Source: Acanthosepion esculentum (lineage: Eukaryota > Mollusca > Cephalopoda > Sepiida > Sepiidae). From it: a DNA stretch of 64,000 nucleotides. The notes beneath the pieces are model-generated. The model was not told the origin of the DNA and made no database searches. It worked only from the letters and a program-made list of their open reading frames with translations. Shown piece after piece: positions 42,087-56,100 of this stretch. The DNA is taken from NCBI GenBank assembly GCA_964036315.1, contig OZ038517.1, positions 14,296,272-14,360,271 of the forward strand, written 5' to 3'. Position numbers and translations under genes: made by a program. Numbering within the stretch: position 1 is the stretch's first letter; every line of letters begins with the position of its first letter.

Positions 42087-42885
42087 ATGGCTCGTAAAAA
42101 GAACTAACAATGAATGAAAAGAACTATATAATCAAAGAAATTAGCAAAGGAAAGTCTTCGCTTCAAATTTCTAAGGATTTGAAAAGGGATCATCGAACAA
42201 TCAAGAAAATATGTCAAATGGGAATTCAACCAAGGAAAAAAACGTCTAAGGCTGAATTCAGGAATTTAACAAAGCGAGATCTATCACACATCCGAAGAGA
42301 ATTAATAAGAAACCCAAATGCGTCAAGTGCGTTCATATTTGAGGCCGCTAGAGCTCCTATGGTGTCAAGGGAAACAAGGTGTAAAGCCTTAAGGAAGTTT
42401 GCTGATGTAAAAAATCAAATAAAGAAACCCATTTTAACAAAAAAACATAAGGAAAGAAGATTGCAGTGGGCAAAAAAATACATGAAAACTAATTTCAGTA
42501 AAGTGCTTTTTATAGACGAATCAAGGATCACCCTCGATGGGTCCGATGGATGGGCTCGAGGATGGGTTTGCAAGCAACATGACTCAAGAAAATTTTTTAA
42601 ACGCCAACAAGGCGGCGGTGGGATCATGATATGGGCTGGGATTATTGGTAATGAGCTCGTGGGTCCATTTAAACTGACAGACGGGGTTAAAATGAATTCC
42701 AAAAGTTACTGTGATTTTCTAGAGCAATATTTCTTTGAATGGCTTGATAACCAGTCTTTAGCCAAGCGTAGATCTATGATCTTTATGCAAGACAACGCAC
42801 CAAGTCATGCGTCAAAGTTTACTAAATCCTGGTTGAAAGAAAAGGGATTTGTTGAAGATTCTCTTATGGACTGGCCTTCAAATAA
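42087..42885 (+). pseudogene. Second Tc1/mariner-type transposase, truncated before the third acidic residue
   Basis: About 258 codons belong to the transposase, from the ATG at 42110. An earlier ATG at 42087 gives MARKKN then a stop, probably a small frameshift at the original start. Visible are the helix-turn-helix LQISKDLKRDHRTIKKIC, KVLFIDESRITLDGSDGWAR (first Asp), QGGGGIMIWAGI and MIFMQDNAPSHAS (second Asp). The expected DWPSxSPDLNPIENLW box breaks off after DWPSN at about 42885, where an unrelated repeat (ATTTTTATCCCTTGTCC) begins. The third catalytic residue and C-terminus are therefore lost. It differs clearly from the 40.6-kb transposase, so it is a separate family. Confidence 0.85.
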
Positions 42886-43330
42886 ATTTTTATCCCTTGT
42901 CCGGGTGTGTGCGCTAGGGTTCCCACTTTAAAAAAAAGTCCCAGTGTCGCATCTCGTCTTAGTAGAGGGAACGAGTAAATACTGCGTATAAATTCCCCCT
43001 TGGAGGAATTTCTAACGCATGGCTTATCATTTCTCAGTTACGTATCTGTCTTTGGGCAGAGTGCGCTTAGGGACAGACGGGTAACTGAGGGAAATTATAC
43101 TGAGAGGTGCCCAGCCGTGGGGAACAGCTGCCCGAGGTCACGCCCTCTCATTGCACCCGAGAGAGGGATCGGTGCTCGCACCGAGACCAGCGCAACCGAC
43201 GTTTGCGGGGGCTGTGGGGGAATTTTTATCCCTTGCCCGAGTGGACGTGCTAGAGCCCCTACTTTAAAAAATACATTGTGTCACATCTCGTCCTAGTGGA
43301 GGGAACGAGTAAATACCGCGTATAAATTGC
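42884..43330 (+). mobile_element. Inserted repeat: two ~112-bp direct copies around a GC-rich core
   Basis: 42884-42998 and 43221-43330 align: AATTTTTATCCCTTG, GTG.GCTAG, CACATCTCGTC-TAGT and GGAGGGAACGAGTAAATACC-GCGTATAAATT. The core between them (43000-43215) is GC-rich for this region and contains hairpins such as CGGTGCTCGCACCG. A related copy lies inverted at about 30870-30990. The layout resembles a small LTR or tandem non-autonomous element that cut the transposase, but ends and target duplication are not clear. Confidence 0.6.
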
Positions 43331-43334
43331 TATA

Positions 43335-44118
43335 AAGGAAAATTAGGACTTTCTAACCTCAGAATTCGTGGGAGAATTGACCTCCGATTTCGAATTTAGT
43401 GATACAGAGAATTCGATGTGTTGAACTACTTCATTTTGAAAATTCCCACTCGTATCCACACGTTATAGCAATTCACCTCCACACTATTAATATTGTAACA
43501 GTAATATTGTACGATATGTCATCCAGTAGCATTATATATACAATAATAACATATAAAATATACAATAATAACAACTCAACACTATCACGCACTTCCTAAC
43601 ATATTTGTGTCGGAGGCGCACCACATGTACTGTATCTGTCAGCAGGTGGTGTGTCTAGGGCAAGATAGGCTGACGGACCACAATTCTTTCCAGGCTGGTT
43701 TGAATTAAGTAACTTCACTAGTCTGGTTGCCAACCAAGGCTAAATGTTCAAGTTTGTCTTACTATTTACCCATAGCCGAGGAGGGATAAGAGATGGATAT
43801 TCATACACTTCCCGAGGGTATTAGTGCGTAGTTGAATATAACAAGCTAAATTAACATTAAAACTCGGCTTTTTCCGTGCCATTGTTCAATACACTATAGT
43901 CATGATCAGACAGAATTAAAAAAAATTTACTTAACAAAGCCCTGCTATTTAAAATATTTTTCTATCGAATAAACGACGCACACATCGTGAACAAACAAAA
44001 AGTTGTATTGAGTGAAACTTAAAACATGAAAAACATTTATTCAATATATTTAATTAGTCGTAGGAGTGTTTTACAATAAAATAAAGGGAACAGAAAGTAA
44101 AGGATAGAAAGAAGAGAC
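43335..44118. other. No recognisable gene or element
   Basis: AT-rich sequence leading up to the satellite array. ATA-rich tracts lie near 43540-43570. Confidence 0.5.
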
Positions 44119-44119
44119 A

Positions 44120-47100
44120 AAAATGAATAATATTAGACAATTCGACATCAAAGAAATGAAGACAACATAAGACTATTAAGTCTTATTGCTACGAGGTGTA
44201 AAGAAGCAAGAGAAATGAGATGGAAGAAAGACGAGTCGAAAATGAATAATTCAGACAACTTAAGTCCATTGCGTTTTATTGGCACGACGTGTAAAGAAGG
44301 AAGAGAAATAAGAATAAAGAAAGACGGCTCAAAAATTGATTAATAATTGACAATTGTTCATCTAAGAAATTCAGACAACTTAAGACTATTACGTCTTATT
44401 TCTACGAGGTGTAAAGAAGCAAGAGAAATGAGATGGAAGAAAGACGAGTCGAAAATGAATAATTCAGTCACCTTTAGACTATTACGTCTTATTGCTACGA
44501 GGTGTAAAGAAGCAAGAGAAATGAGATGGAAGAAAGACGGCTCAAAAATGAATAATAATTGACAATTGTTCATCTTAGAAATTCAGAAAACTTAAGACTA
44601 TTACGTCTTATTGCTACGATGTGTAAAGAAGCAAGAGAAATGAGATGGAAGAAAGACGAGTCGAAAATGAATAATTCAGACAACTTAAGTCCATTGCGTT
44701 TTATTGGCAGGAGGTGTAAAGAAGGAAGAGAAATAAGAATAAAGAAAGACGGCTCAAAAATGAATAATAATTGACAATTGTTCATCTTAGAAATTCAGAC
44801 AACTTAAGGCTATTAGGTCTTATTGCTACGAGGTGTAAAGAAGCAAGAGAAATGAGATGGAAGAAAGACGAGGCGAAAATGAATAATTCAGACAACTTAA
44901 GTCCATTGCGTTTTATTGGCAGGAGGTGTAAAGAAGGAAGAGAAATAAGAATAAAGAAAGACGGCTCAAAAATGAATAATAATTGACAATTGTTCATCTT
45001 AGAAATTCAGACAACTTAAGGCTATTAGGTCTTATTGCTACGAGGTGTAAAGAAGCAAGAGAAATGAGATGGAAGAAAGACGAGGCGAAAATGAATAATT
45101 CAGACAACTTAAGTCAATTGCGTTTTATTGGCACGAGGTGTAAAGAAGGAAGAGAAATAAGAATAAAGAAAGACGGCTCAAAAATGAATAATAATTTACA
45201 ATTGTTCATCTTAGAAATTCAGAAAACTTAAGACTATTACGTCTTATTGCTACGAGGTGTAAAGAAGCAAGAGAAATGAGATGGAAGAAAGACGAGTCGA
45301 AAATGAATAATTCAGACAACTTAAGTCAATTGCGTTTTATTGGCACGAGGTGTAAAGAAGGAAGAGAAATAAGAATAAAGAAAGACGGCTCAAAAATGAA
45401 TAATAATTGACAATTGTTCATCTTAGAAATTCAGACAACTTAAGGCTATTAGGTCTTATTGCTACGAGGTGTAAAGAAGCAAGAGAAATGAGATGGAAGA
45501 AAGACGAGTCGAAAATGAATAATTCAGACAACTTAAGTCCATTGCGTTTTATTGGCACGAGGTGTAAAGAAGGAAGAGAAATAAGAATAAAGAAAGACGG
45601 CTCAAAAATGAATAATAATTGACAATTGTTCATCTTAGAAATTCAGACAACTTAAGGCTATTAGGTCTTATTGCTACGAGGTGTAAAGAAGCAAGAGAAA
45701 TGAGATGGAAGAAAGACGAGGCGAAAATGAATAATTCAGACAACTTAAGTCAATTGCGTTTTATTGGCACGAGGTGTAAAGAAGGAAGAGAAATAAGAAT
45801 AAAGAAAGACGGCTCAAAAATGAATAATAATTGACAATTGTTCATCTTAGAAATTCAGACAACTTAAGGCTATTAGGTCTTATTGCTACGAGGTGTAAAG
45901 AAGCAAGAGAAATGAGATGGAAGAAAGACGAGGCGAAAATGAATAATTCAGACAACTTAAGTCCATTGCGTTTTATTGGCAGGAGGTGTAAAGAAGGAAG
46001 AGAAATAAGAATAAAGAAAGACGGCTCAAAAATGAATAATAATTGACAATTGTTCATCTTAGAAATTCAGACAACTTAAGGCTATTAGGTCTTATTGCTA
46101 CGAGGTGTAAAGAAGCAAGAGAAATGAGATGGAAGAAAGACGAGGCGAAAATGAATAATTCAGACAACTTAAGTCCATTGCGTTTTATTGGCAGGAGGTG
46201 TAAAGAAGGAAGAGAAATAAGAATAAAGAAAGACGGCTCAAAAATGAATAATAATTGACAATTGTTCATCTTAGAAATTCAGACAACTTAAGGCTATTAG
46301 GTCTTATTGCTACGAGGTGTAAAGAAGCAAGAGAAATGAGATGGAAGAAAGACGAGGCGAAAATGAATAATTCAGACAACTTAAGTCCATTGCGTTTTAT
46401 TGGCAGGAGGTGTAAAGAAGGAAGAGAAATAAGAATAAAGAAAGACGGCTCAAAAATGAATAATAATTGACAATTGTTCATCTTAGAAATTCAGACAACT
46501 TAAGGCTATTAGGTCTTATTGCTACGAGGTGTAAAGAAGCAAGAGAAATGAGATGGAAGAAAGACGAGTCGAAAATGAATAATTCAGACAACTTAAGTCC
46601 ATTGCGTTTTATTGGCAGGAGGTGTAAAGAAGGAAGAGAAATAAGAATAAAGAAAGACGGCTCAAAAATGAATAATAATTGACAATTGTTCATCTTAGAA
46701 ATTCAGACAACTTAAGGCTATTAGGTCTTATTGCTACGAGGTGTAAAGAAGCAAGAGAAATGAGATGGAAGAAAGACGAGGCGAAAATGAATAATTCAGA
46801 CAACTTAAGTCCATTGCGTTTTATTGGCAGGAGGTGTAAAGAAGGAAGAGAAATAAGAATAAAGAAAGACGGCTCAAAAATGAATAATAATTGACAATTG
46901 TTCATCTTAGAAATTCAGACAACTTAAGGCTATTAGGTCTTATTGCTACGAGGTGTAAAGAAGCAAGAGAAATGAGATGGAAGAAAGACGAGGCGAAAAT
47001 GAATAATTCAGACAACTTAAGTCCATTGCGTTTTATTGGCAGGAGGTGTAAAGAAGGAAGAGAAATAAGAATAAAGAAAGACGGCTCAAAAATGAATAAT

Positions 47101-50100
47101 AATTGACAATTGTTCATCTTAGAAATTCAGACAACTTAAGGCTATTAGGTCTTATTGCTACGAGGTGTAAAGAAGCAAGAGAAATGAGATGGAAGAAAGA
47201 CGAGTCGAAAATGAATAATTCAGACAACTTAAGTCAATTGCGTTTTATTGGCACTAGGTGTAAAGAAGGAAGAGAAATAAGAATAAAGAAAGACGGCTCA
47301 AAAATGAATAATAATTTACAATTGTTCATCTTAGAAATTCAGAAAACTTAAGACTATTACGTCTTATTGCTACGATGTGTAAAGAAGCAAGAGAAATGAG
47401 ATGGAAGAAAGACGAGTCGAAAATGAATAATTCAGACAACTTAAGTCCATTGCGTTTTATTGGCAGGAGGTGTAAAGAAGGAAGAGAAATAAGAATAAAG
47501 AAAGACGGCTCAAAAATGAATAATAATTGACAATTGTTCATCTTAGAAATTCAGACAACTTAAGGCTATTAGGTCTTATTGCTACGAGGTGTAAAGAAGC
47601 AAGAGAAATGAGATGGAAGAAAGACGAGGCGAAAATGAATAATTCAGACAACTTAAGTCCATTGCGTTTTATTGGCAGGAGGTGTAAAGAAGGAAGAGAA
47701 ATAAGAATAAAGAAAGACGGCTCAAAAATGAATAATAATTGACAATTGTTCATCTTAGAAATTCAGACAACTTAAGGCTATTAGGTCTTATTGCTACGAG
47801 GTGTAAAGAAGCAAGAGAAATGAGATGGAAGAAAGACGAGGCGAAAATGAATAATTCAGACAACTTAAGTCCATTGCGTTTTATTGGCAGGAGGTGTAAA
47901 GAAGGAAGAGAAATAAGAATAAAGAAAGACGGCTCAAAAATGAATAATAATTGACAATTGTTCATCTTAGAAATTCAGACAACTTAAGGCTATTAGGTCT
48001 TATTGCTACGAGGTGTAAAGAAGCAAGAGAAATGAGATGGAAGAAAGACGAGTCGAAAATGAATAATTCAGACAACTTAAGTCCATTGCGTTTTATTGGC
48101 AGGAGGTGTAAAGAAGGAAGAGAAATAAGAATAAAGAAAGACGGCTCAAAAATGAATAATAATTGACAATTGTTCATCTTAGAAATTCAGACAACTTAAG
48201 GCTATTAGGTCTTATTGCTACGAGGTGTAAAGAAGCAAGAGAAATGAGATGGAAGAAAGACGAGGCGAAAATGAATAATTCAGACAACTTAAGTCCATTG
48301 CGTTTTATTGGCAGGAGGTGTAAAGAAGGAAGAGAAATAAGAATAAAGAAAGACGGCTCAAAAATGAATAATAATTGACAATTGTTCATCTTAGAAATTC
48401 AGACAACTTAAGGCTATTAGGTCTTATTGCTACGAGGTGTAAAGAAGCAAGAGAAATGAGATGGAAGAAAGACGAGGCGAAAATGAATAATTCAGACAAC
48501 TTAAGTCCATTGCGTTTTATTGGCAGGAGGTGTAAAGAAGGAAGAGAAATAAGAATAAAGAAAGACGGCTCAAAAATGAATAATAATTGACAATTGTTCA
48601 TCTTAGAAATTCAGACAACTTAAGGCTATTAGGTCTTATTGCTACGAGGTGTAAAGAAGCAAGAGAAATGAGATGGAAGAAAGACGAGGCGAAAATGAAT
48701 AATTCAGACAACTTAAGTCCATTGCGTTTTATTGGCAGGAGGTGTAAAGAAGGAAGAGAAATAAGAATAAAGAAAGACGGCTCAAAAATGAATAATAATT
48801 GACAATTGTTCATCTTAGAAATTCAGACAACTTAAGGCTATTAGGTCTTATTGCTACGAGGTGTAAAGAAGCAAGAGAAATGAGATGGAAGAAAGACGAG
48901 TCGAAAATGAATAATTCAGACAACTTAAGTCCATTGCGTTTTATTGGCAGGAGGTGTAAAGAAGGAAGAGAAATAAGAATAAAGAAAGACGGCTCAAAAA
49001 TGAATAATAATTGACAATTGTTCATCTTAGAAATTCAGACAACTTAAGGCTATTAGGTCTTATTGCTACGAGGTGTAAAGAAGCAAGAGAAATGAGATGG
49101 AAGAAAGACGAGGCGAAAATGAATAATTCAGACAACTTAAGTCCATTGCGTTTTATTGGCAGGAGGTGTAAAGAAGGAAGAGAAATAAGAATAAAGAAAG
49201 ACGGCTCAAAAATGAATAATAATTGACAATTGTTCATCTTAGAAATTCAGACAACTTAAGGCTATTAGGTCTTATTGCTACGAGGTGTAAAGAAGCAAGA
49301 GAAATGAGATGGAAGAAAGACGAGGCGAAAATGAATAATTCAGACAACTTAAGTCCATTGCGTTTTATTGGCAGGAGGTGTAAAGAAGGAAGAGAAATAA
49401 GAATAAAGAAAGACGGCTCAAAAATGAATAATAATTGACAATTGTTCATCTTAGAAATTCAGACAACTTAAGGCTATTAGGTCTTATTGCTACGAGGTGT
49501 AAAGAAGCAAGAGAAATGAGATGGAAGAAAGACGAGGCGAAAATGAATAATTCAGACAACTTAAGTCCATTGCGTTTTATTGGCAGGAGGTGTAAAGAAG
49601 GAAGAGAAATAAGAATAAAGAAAGACGGCTCAAAAATGAATAATAATTGACAATTGTTCATCTTAGAAATTCAGACAACTTAAGGCTATTAGGTCTTATT
49701 GCTACGAGGTGTAAAGAAGCAAGAGAAATGAGATGGAAGAAAGACGAGTCGAAAATGAATAATTCAGACAACTTAAGTCCATTGCGTTTTATTGGCACTA
49801 GGTGTAAAGAAGGAAGAGAAATAAGAATAAAGAAAGACGGCTCAAAAATGAATAATAATTTACAATTGTTCATCTTAGAAATTCAGAAAACTTAAGACTA
49901 TTACGTCTTATTGCTACGATGTGTAAAGAAGCAAGAGAAATGAGATGGAAGAAAGACGAGTCGAAAATGAATAATTCAGACAACTTAAGTCCATTGCGTT
50001 TTATTGGCAGGAGGTGTAAAGAAGGAAGAGAAATAAGAATAAAGAAAGACGGCTCAAAAATGAATAATAATTGACAATTGTTCATCTTAGAAATTCAGAA

Positions 50101-53100
50101 AACTTAAGACTATTACGTCTTATTGCTACGATGTGTAAAGAAGCAAGAGAAATGAGATGGAAGAAAGACGAGTCGAAAATGAATAATTCAGACAACTTAC
50201 GTCCATTGCGTTTTATTGGCATGAGGTGTAAAGAAGGAAGAGAAATAAGAATAAAGAAAGACGGCTCAAAAATGAATAATAATTGACAATTGTTCATCTA
50301 AGTAATTCAGACAACTTAAGACTATTACGCCTCATTGCTACGAGGTGTAAAGAAGCAAGAGAAATAAGATGGAAGAAAGACGAGTCGAAAATAAATAATT
50401 CAGACAACTTACGTCCATTGTGTTTTATTGGCACGAGGTGTAAAGAAGGAAGAGAAATAAGAATAAAGAAAGACGGCTCAAAAATGAAATATAATTGACA
50501 ATTGTTCATCTTAGAAATTCAGACAACTTAAGGCTATTAGGTCTTATTGCTACGAGGTGTAAAGAAGCAAGAGAAATGAGATGGAAGAAAGACGAGTCGA
50601 AAATGAATAATTCAGACAACTTAAGTCAATTGCGTTTTATTGGCACGAGGTGTAAAGAAGGAAGAGAAATAAGAATAAAGAAAGACGGCTCAAAAATGAA
50701 TAATAATTGACAATTGTTCATCTTAGAAATTCAGAAAACTTAAGACTATTACGTCTTATTGCTACGAGGTGTAAAGAAGCAAGAGAAATGAGATGGAAGA
50801 AAGACGAGTCGAAAATTGAATAATTCAGACAACTTAAGTCAATTGCGTTTTATTGGCAGGAGGTGTAAAGAAGGAAGAGAAATAAGAATAAAGAAAGACG
50901 GCTGCAAAATGAATAATAATTGACAATTGTTCATCTTAGAAATTCAGAAAACTTAAGACTATTACGTCTTATTGCTACGATGTGTAAAGAAGCAAGAGAA
51001 ATGAGATGGAAGAAAGACGATTCGAAAATGAATAATTCAGACATCTTAAGTCCATTGCGTTTTATTGGCAATAGGTGTAAAGAAGGAAGAGAAATAAGAA
51101 TAAAGAAAGACGGCTCAAAAATGAAATATAATTGACAATTGTTCATCTTAGAAATTCAGACAACTTAAGGCTATTAGGTCTTATTGCTACGATGTGTAAA
51201 GAAGCAAGAGAAATGAGATGGAAGAAAGACGAGTCGAAAATGAATAATTCAGTCATCTTAAGTCCATTGCGTTTTATTGGCACTAGGTGTAAAGAAGGAA
51301 GAGAAATAAGAATAAAGAAAGACGGCTCAAAAATGAATAATAATTGACAATTGTTCATCTTAGAAATTCAGAAAACTTAAGACTATTACGTCTTATTGCT
51401 ACGATGTGTAAAGAAGCAAGAGAAATGAGATGGAAGAAAGACGAGTCGAAAATGAATAATTCAGACAACTTAAGTCCATTGCGTTTTATTGGCAGGAGGT
51501 GTAAAGAAGGAAGAGAAATAAGAATAAAGAAAGACGGCTCAAAAATGAATAATAATTGACAATTGTTCATCTTAGAAATTCAGACAACTTAAGGCTATTA
51601 GGTCTTATTGCTACGAGGTGTAAAGAAGCAAGAGAAATGAGATGGAAGAAAGACGAGGCGAAAATGAATAATTCAGACAACTTAAGTCCATTGCGTTTTA
51701 TTGGCAGGAGGTGTAAAGAAGGAAGAGAAATAAGAATAAAGAAAGACGGCTCAAAAATGAATAATAATTGACAATTGTTCATCTTAGAAATTCAGACAAC
51801 TTAAGGCTATTAGGTCTTATTGCTACGAGGTGTAAAGAAGCAAGAGAAATGAGATGGAAGAAAGACGAGTCGAAAATGAATAATTCAGACAACTTAAGTC
51901 AATTGCGTTTTATTGGCACGAGGTGTAAAGAAGGAAGAGAAATAAGAATAAAGAAAGACGGCTCAAAAATGAATAATAATTGACAATTGTTCATCTTAGA
52001 AATTCAGAAAACTTAAGACTATTACGTCTTATTGCTACGATGTGTAAAGAAGCAAGAGAAATGAGATGGAAGAAAGACGAGTCGAAAATGAATAATTCAG
52101 ACAACTTACGTCCATTGCGTTTTATTGGCATGAGGTGTAAAGAAGGAAGAGAAATAAGAATAAAGAAAGACGGCTCAAAAATGAATAATAATTGACAATT
52201 GTTCATCTAAGTAATTCAGACAACTTAAGACTATTACGCCTCATTGCTACGAGGTGTAAAGAAGCAAGAGAAATAAGATGGAAGAAAGACGAGTCGAAAA
52301 TAAATAATTCAGACAACTTACGTCCATTGTGTTTTATTGGCACGAGGTGTAAAGAAGGAAGAGAAATAAGAATAAAGAAAGACGGCTCAAAAATGAATAA
52401 TAATTTACAATTGTTCATCTTAGAAATTCAGAAAACTTAAGACTATTACGTCTTATTGCTACGATGTGTAAAGAAGCAAGAGAAATGAGATGGAAGAAAG
52501 ACGAGTCGAAAATGAATAATTCAGACAACTTAAGTCCATTGCGTTTTATTGGCAGGAGGTGTAAAGAAGGAAGAGAAATAAGAATAAAGAAAGACGGCTC
52601 AAAAATGAATAATAATTGACAATTGTTCATCTTAGAAATTCAGAAAACTTAAGACTATTACGTCTTATTGCTACGATGTGTAAAGAAGCAAAAGAAATGA
52701 GATGGAAGAAAGACGAGTCGAAAATGAATAATTCAGACAACTTAAGTCCATTGCGTTTTATTGGCAGGAGGTGTAAAGAAGGAAGAGAAATAAGAATAAA
52801 GAAAGACGGCTCAAAAATGAATAATAATTGACAATTGTTCATCTTAGAAATTCAGAAAACTTAAGACTATTACGCCTCATTGCTACGAGGTGTAAAGAAG
52901 CAAGAGAAATAAGATGGAAGAAAGACGAGTCGAAAATAAATAATTCAGACAACTTACGTCCATTGTGTTTTATTGGCAGGAGGTGTAAAGAAGGAAGAGA
53001 AATAAGAATAAAGAAAGACGGCTCAAAAATGAATAATAATTGACAATTGTTCATCTTAGAAATTCAGACAACTTAAGGCTATTAGGTCTTATTGCTACGA

Positions 53101-56100
53101 GGTGTAAAGAAGCAAGAGAAATGAGATGGAAGAAAGACGAGTCGAAAATTGAATAATTCAGACAACTTAAGTCAATTGCGTTTTATTGGCACGAGGTGTA
53201 AAGAAGGAAGAGAAATAAGAATAAAGAAAGACGGCTGCAAAATGAATAATAATTGACAATTGTTCATCTTAGAAATTCAGAAAACTTAAGACTATTACGT
53301 CTTATTGCTACGATGTGTAAAGAAGCAAGAGAAATGAGATGGAAGAAAGACGAGTCGAAAATGAATAATTCAGACATCTTAAGTCCATTGCGTTTTATTG
53401 GCAATAGGTGTAAAGAAGGAAGAGAAATAAGAATAAAGAAAGACGGCTCAAAAATGAAATATAATTGACAATTGTTCATCTTAGAAATTCAGACAACTTA
53501 AGGCTATTAGGTCTTATTGCTACGATGTGTAAAGAAGCAAGAGAAATGAGATGGAAGAAAGACGAGTCGAAAATGAATAATTCAGTCATCTTAAGTCCAT
53601 TGCGTTTTATTGGCACTAGGTGTAAAGAAGGAAGAGAAATAAGAATAAAGAAAGACGGCTCAAAAATGAATAATAATTGACAATTGTTCATCTTAGAAAT
53701 TCAGAAAACTTAAGACTATTACGTCTTATTGCTACGATGTGTAAAGAAGCAAGAGAAATGAGATGGAAGAAAGACGAGTCGAAAATGAATAATTCAGACA
53801 ACTTAAGTCCATTGCGTTTTATTGGCAGGAGGTGTAAAGAAGGAAGAGAAATAAGAATAAAGAAAGACGGCTCAAAAATGAATAATAATTGACAATTGTT
53901 CATCTTAGAAATTCAGACAACTTAAGGCTATTAGGTCTTATTGCTACGAGGTGTAAAGAAGCAAGAGAAATGAGATGGAAGAAAGACGAGGCGAAAATGA
54001 ATAATTCAGACAACTTAAGTCCATTGCGTTTTATTGGCAGGAGGTGTAAAGAAGGAAGAGAAATAAGAATAAAGAAAGACGGCTCAAAAATGAATAATAA
54101 TTGACAATTGTTCATCTAAGTAATTCAGACAACTTAAGACTATTACGCCTCATTGCTACGAGGTGTAAAGAAGCAAGAGAAATAAGATGGAAGAAAGACG
54201 AGTCGAAAATAAATAATTCAGACAACTTACGTCCATTGTGTTTTATTTGCACGAGGTGTAAAGAAGGAAGAGAAATAAGAATAAAGAAAGACGGCTCAAA
54301 AATGAATAATAATTTACAATTGTTCATCTTAGAAATTCAGAAAACTTAAGACTATTACGTCTTATTGCTACGATGTGTAAAGAAGCAAGAGAAATGAGAT
54401 GGAAGAAAGACGAGTCGAAAATGAATAATTCAGACAACTTAAGTCCATTGCGTTTTATTGGCAGGAGGTGTAAAGAAGGAAGAGAAATAAGAATAAAGAA
54501 AGACGGCTCAAAAATGAATAATAATTGACAATTGTTCATCTTAGAAATTCAGAAAACTTAAGACTATTACGCCTCATTGCTACGAGGTGTAAAGAAGCAA
54601 GAGAAATAAGATGGAAGAAAGACGAGTCGAAAATAAATAATTCAGACAACTTACGTCCATTGTGTTTTATTGGCAGGAGGTGTAAAGAAGGAAGAGAAAT
54701 AAGAATAAAGAAAGACGGCTCAAAAATGAATAATAATTGACAATTGTTCATCTTAGAAATTCAGACAACTTAAGGCTATTAGGTCTTATTGCTACGATGT
54801 GTAAAGAAGCAAGAGAAATGAGATGGAAGAAAGACGAGTCGAAAATGAATAATTCAGTCATCTTAAGTCCATTGCGTTTTATTGGCACTAGGTGTAAAGA
54901 AGGAAGAGAAATAAGAATAAAGAAAGACGGCTCAAAAATGAATAATAATTGACAATTGTTCATCTTAGAAATTAAGAAAACTTAAGACTATTACGTCTTA
55001 TTGCTACGATGTGTAAAGAAGCAAGAGAAATGAGATGGAAGAAAGACGAGTCGAAAATGAATAATTCAGACAACTTAAGTCCATTGCGTTTTATTGGCAG
55101 GAGGTGTAAAGAAGGAAGAGAAATAAGAATAAAGAAAGACGGCTCAAAAATGAAATATAATTGACAATTGTTCATCTTAGAAATTCAGAAAACTTAAGAC
55201 TATTACGCCTCATTGCTACGAGGTGTAAAGAAGCAAGAGAAATGAGATGGAAGAAAGACGAGTCGAAAATGAATAATTCAGTCATCTTAAGTCCATTGCG
55301 TTTTATTGGCACTAGGTGTAAAGAAGGAAGAGAAATAAGAATAAAGAAAGACGGCTCAAAAATGAATAATAATTGACAATTGTTCATCTTAGAAATTAAG
55401 AAAACTTAAGACTATTACGTCTTATTGCTACGATGTGTAAAGAAGCAAGAGAAATGAGATGGAAGAAAGACGAGTCGAAAATGAATAATTCAGACAACTT
55501 AAGTCCATTGCGTTTTATTGGCAGGAGGTGTAAAGAAGGAAGAGAAATAAGAATAAAGAAAGACGGCTCAAAAATGAATAATAATTGACAATTGTTCATC
55601 TTAGAAATTAAGAAAACTTAAGACTATTACGTCTTATTGCTACGATGTGTAAAGAAGCAAGAGAAATGAGATGGAAGAAAGACGAGTCGAAAATGAATAA
55701 TTCAGACAACTTAAGTCCATTGCGTTTTATTGGCAGGAGGTGTAAAGAAGGAAGAGAAATAAGAATAAAGAAAGACGGCTCAAAAATGAATAATAATTGA
55801 CAATTGTTCATCTTAGAAATTCAGAAAACTTAAGACTATTACGCCTCATTGCTACGAGGTGTAAAGAAGCAAGAGAAATAAGATGGAAGAAAGACGAGTC
55901 GAAAATAAATAATTCAGACAACTTACGTCCATTGTGTTTTATTGGCAGGAGGTGTAAAGAAGGAAGAGAAATAAGAATAAAGAAAGACGGCTCAAAAATG
56001 AATAATAATTGACAATTGTTCATCTTAGAAATTCAGACAACTTAAGGCTATTAGGTCTTATTGCTACGATGTGTAAAGAAGCAAGAGAAATGAGATGGAA

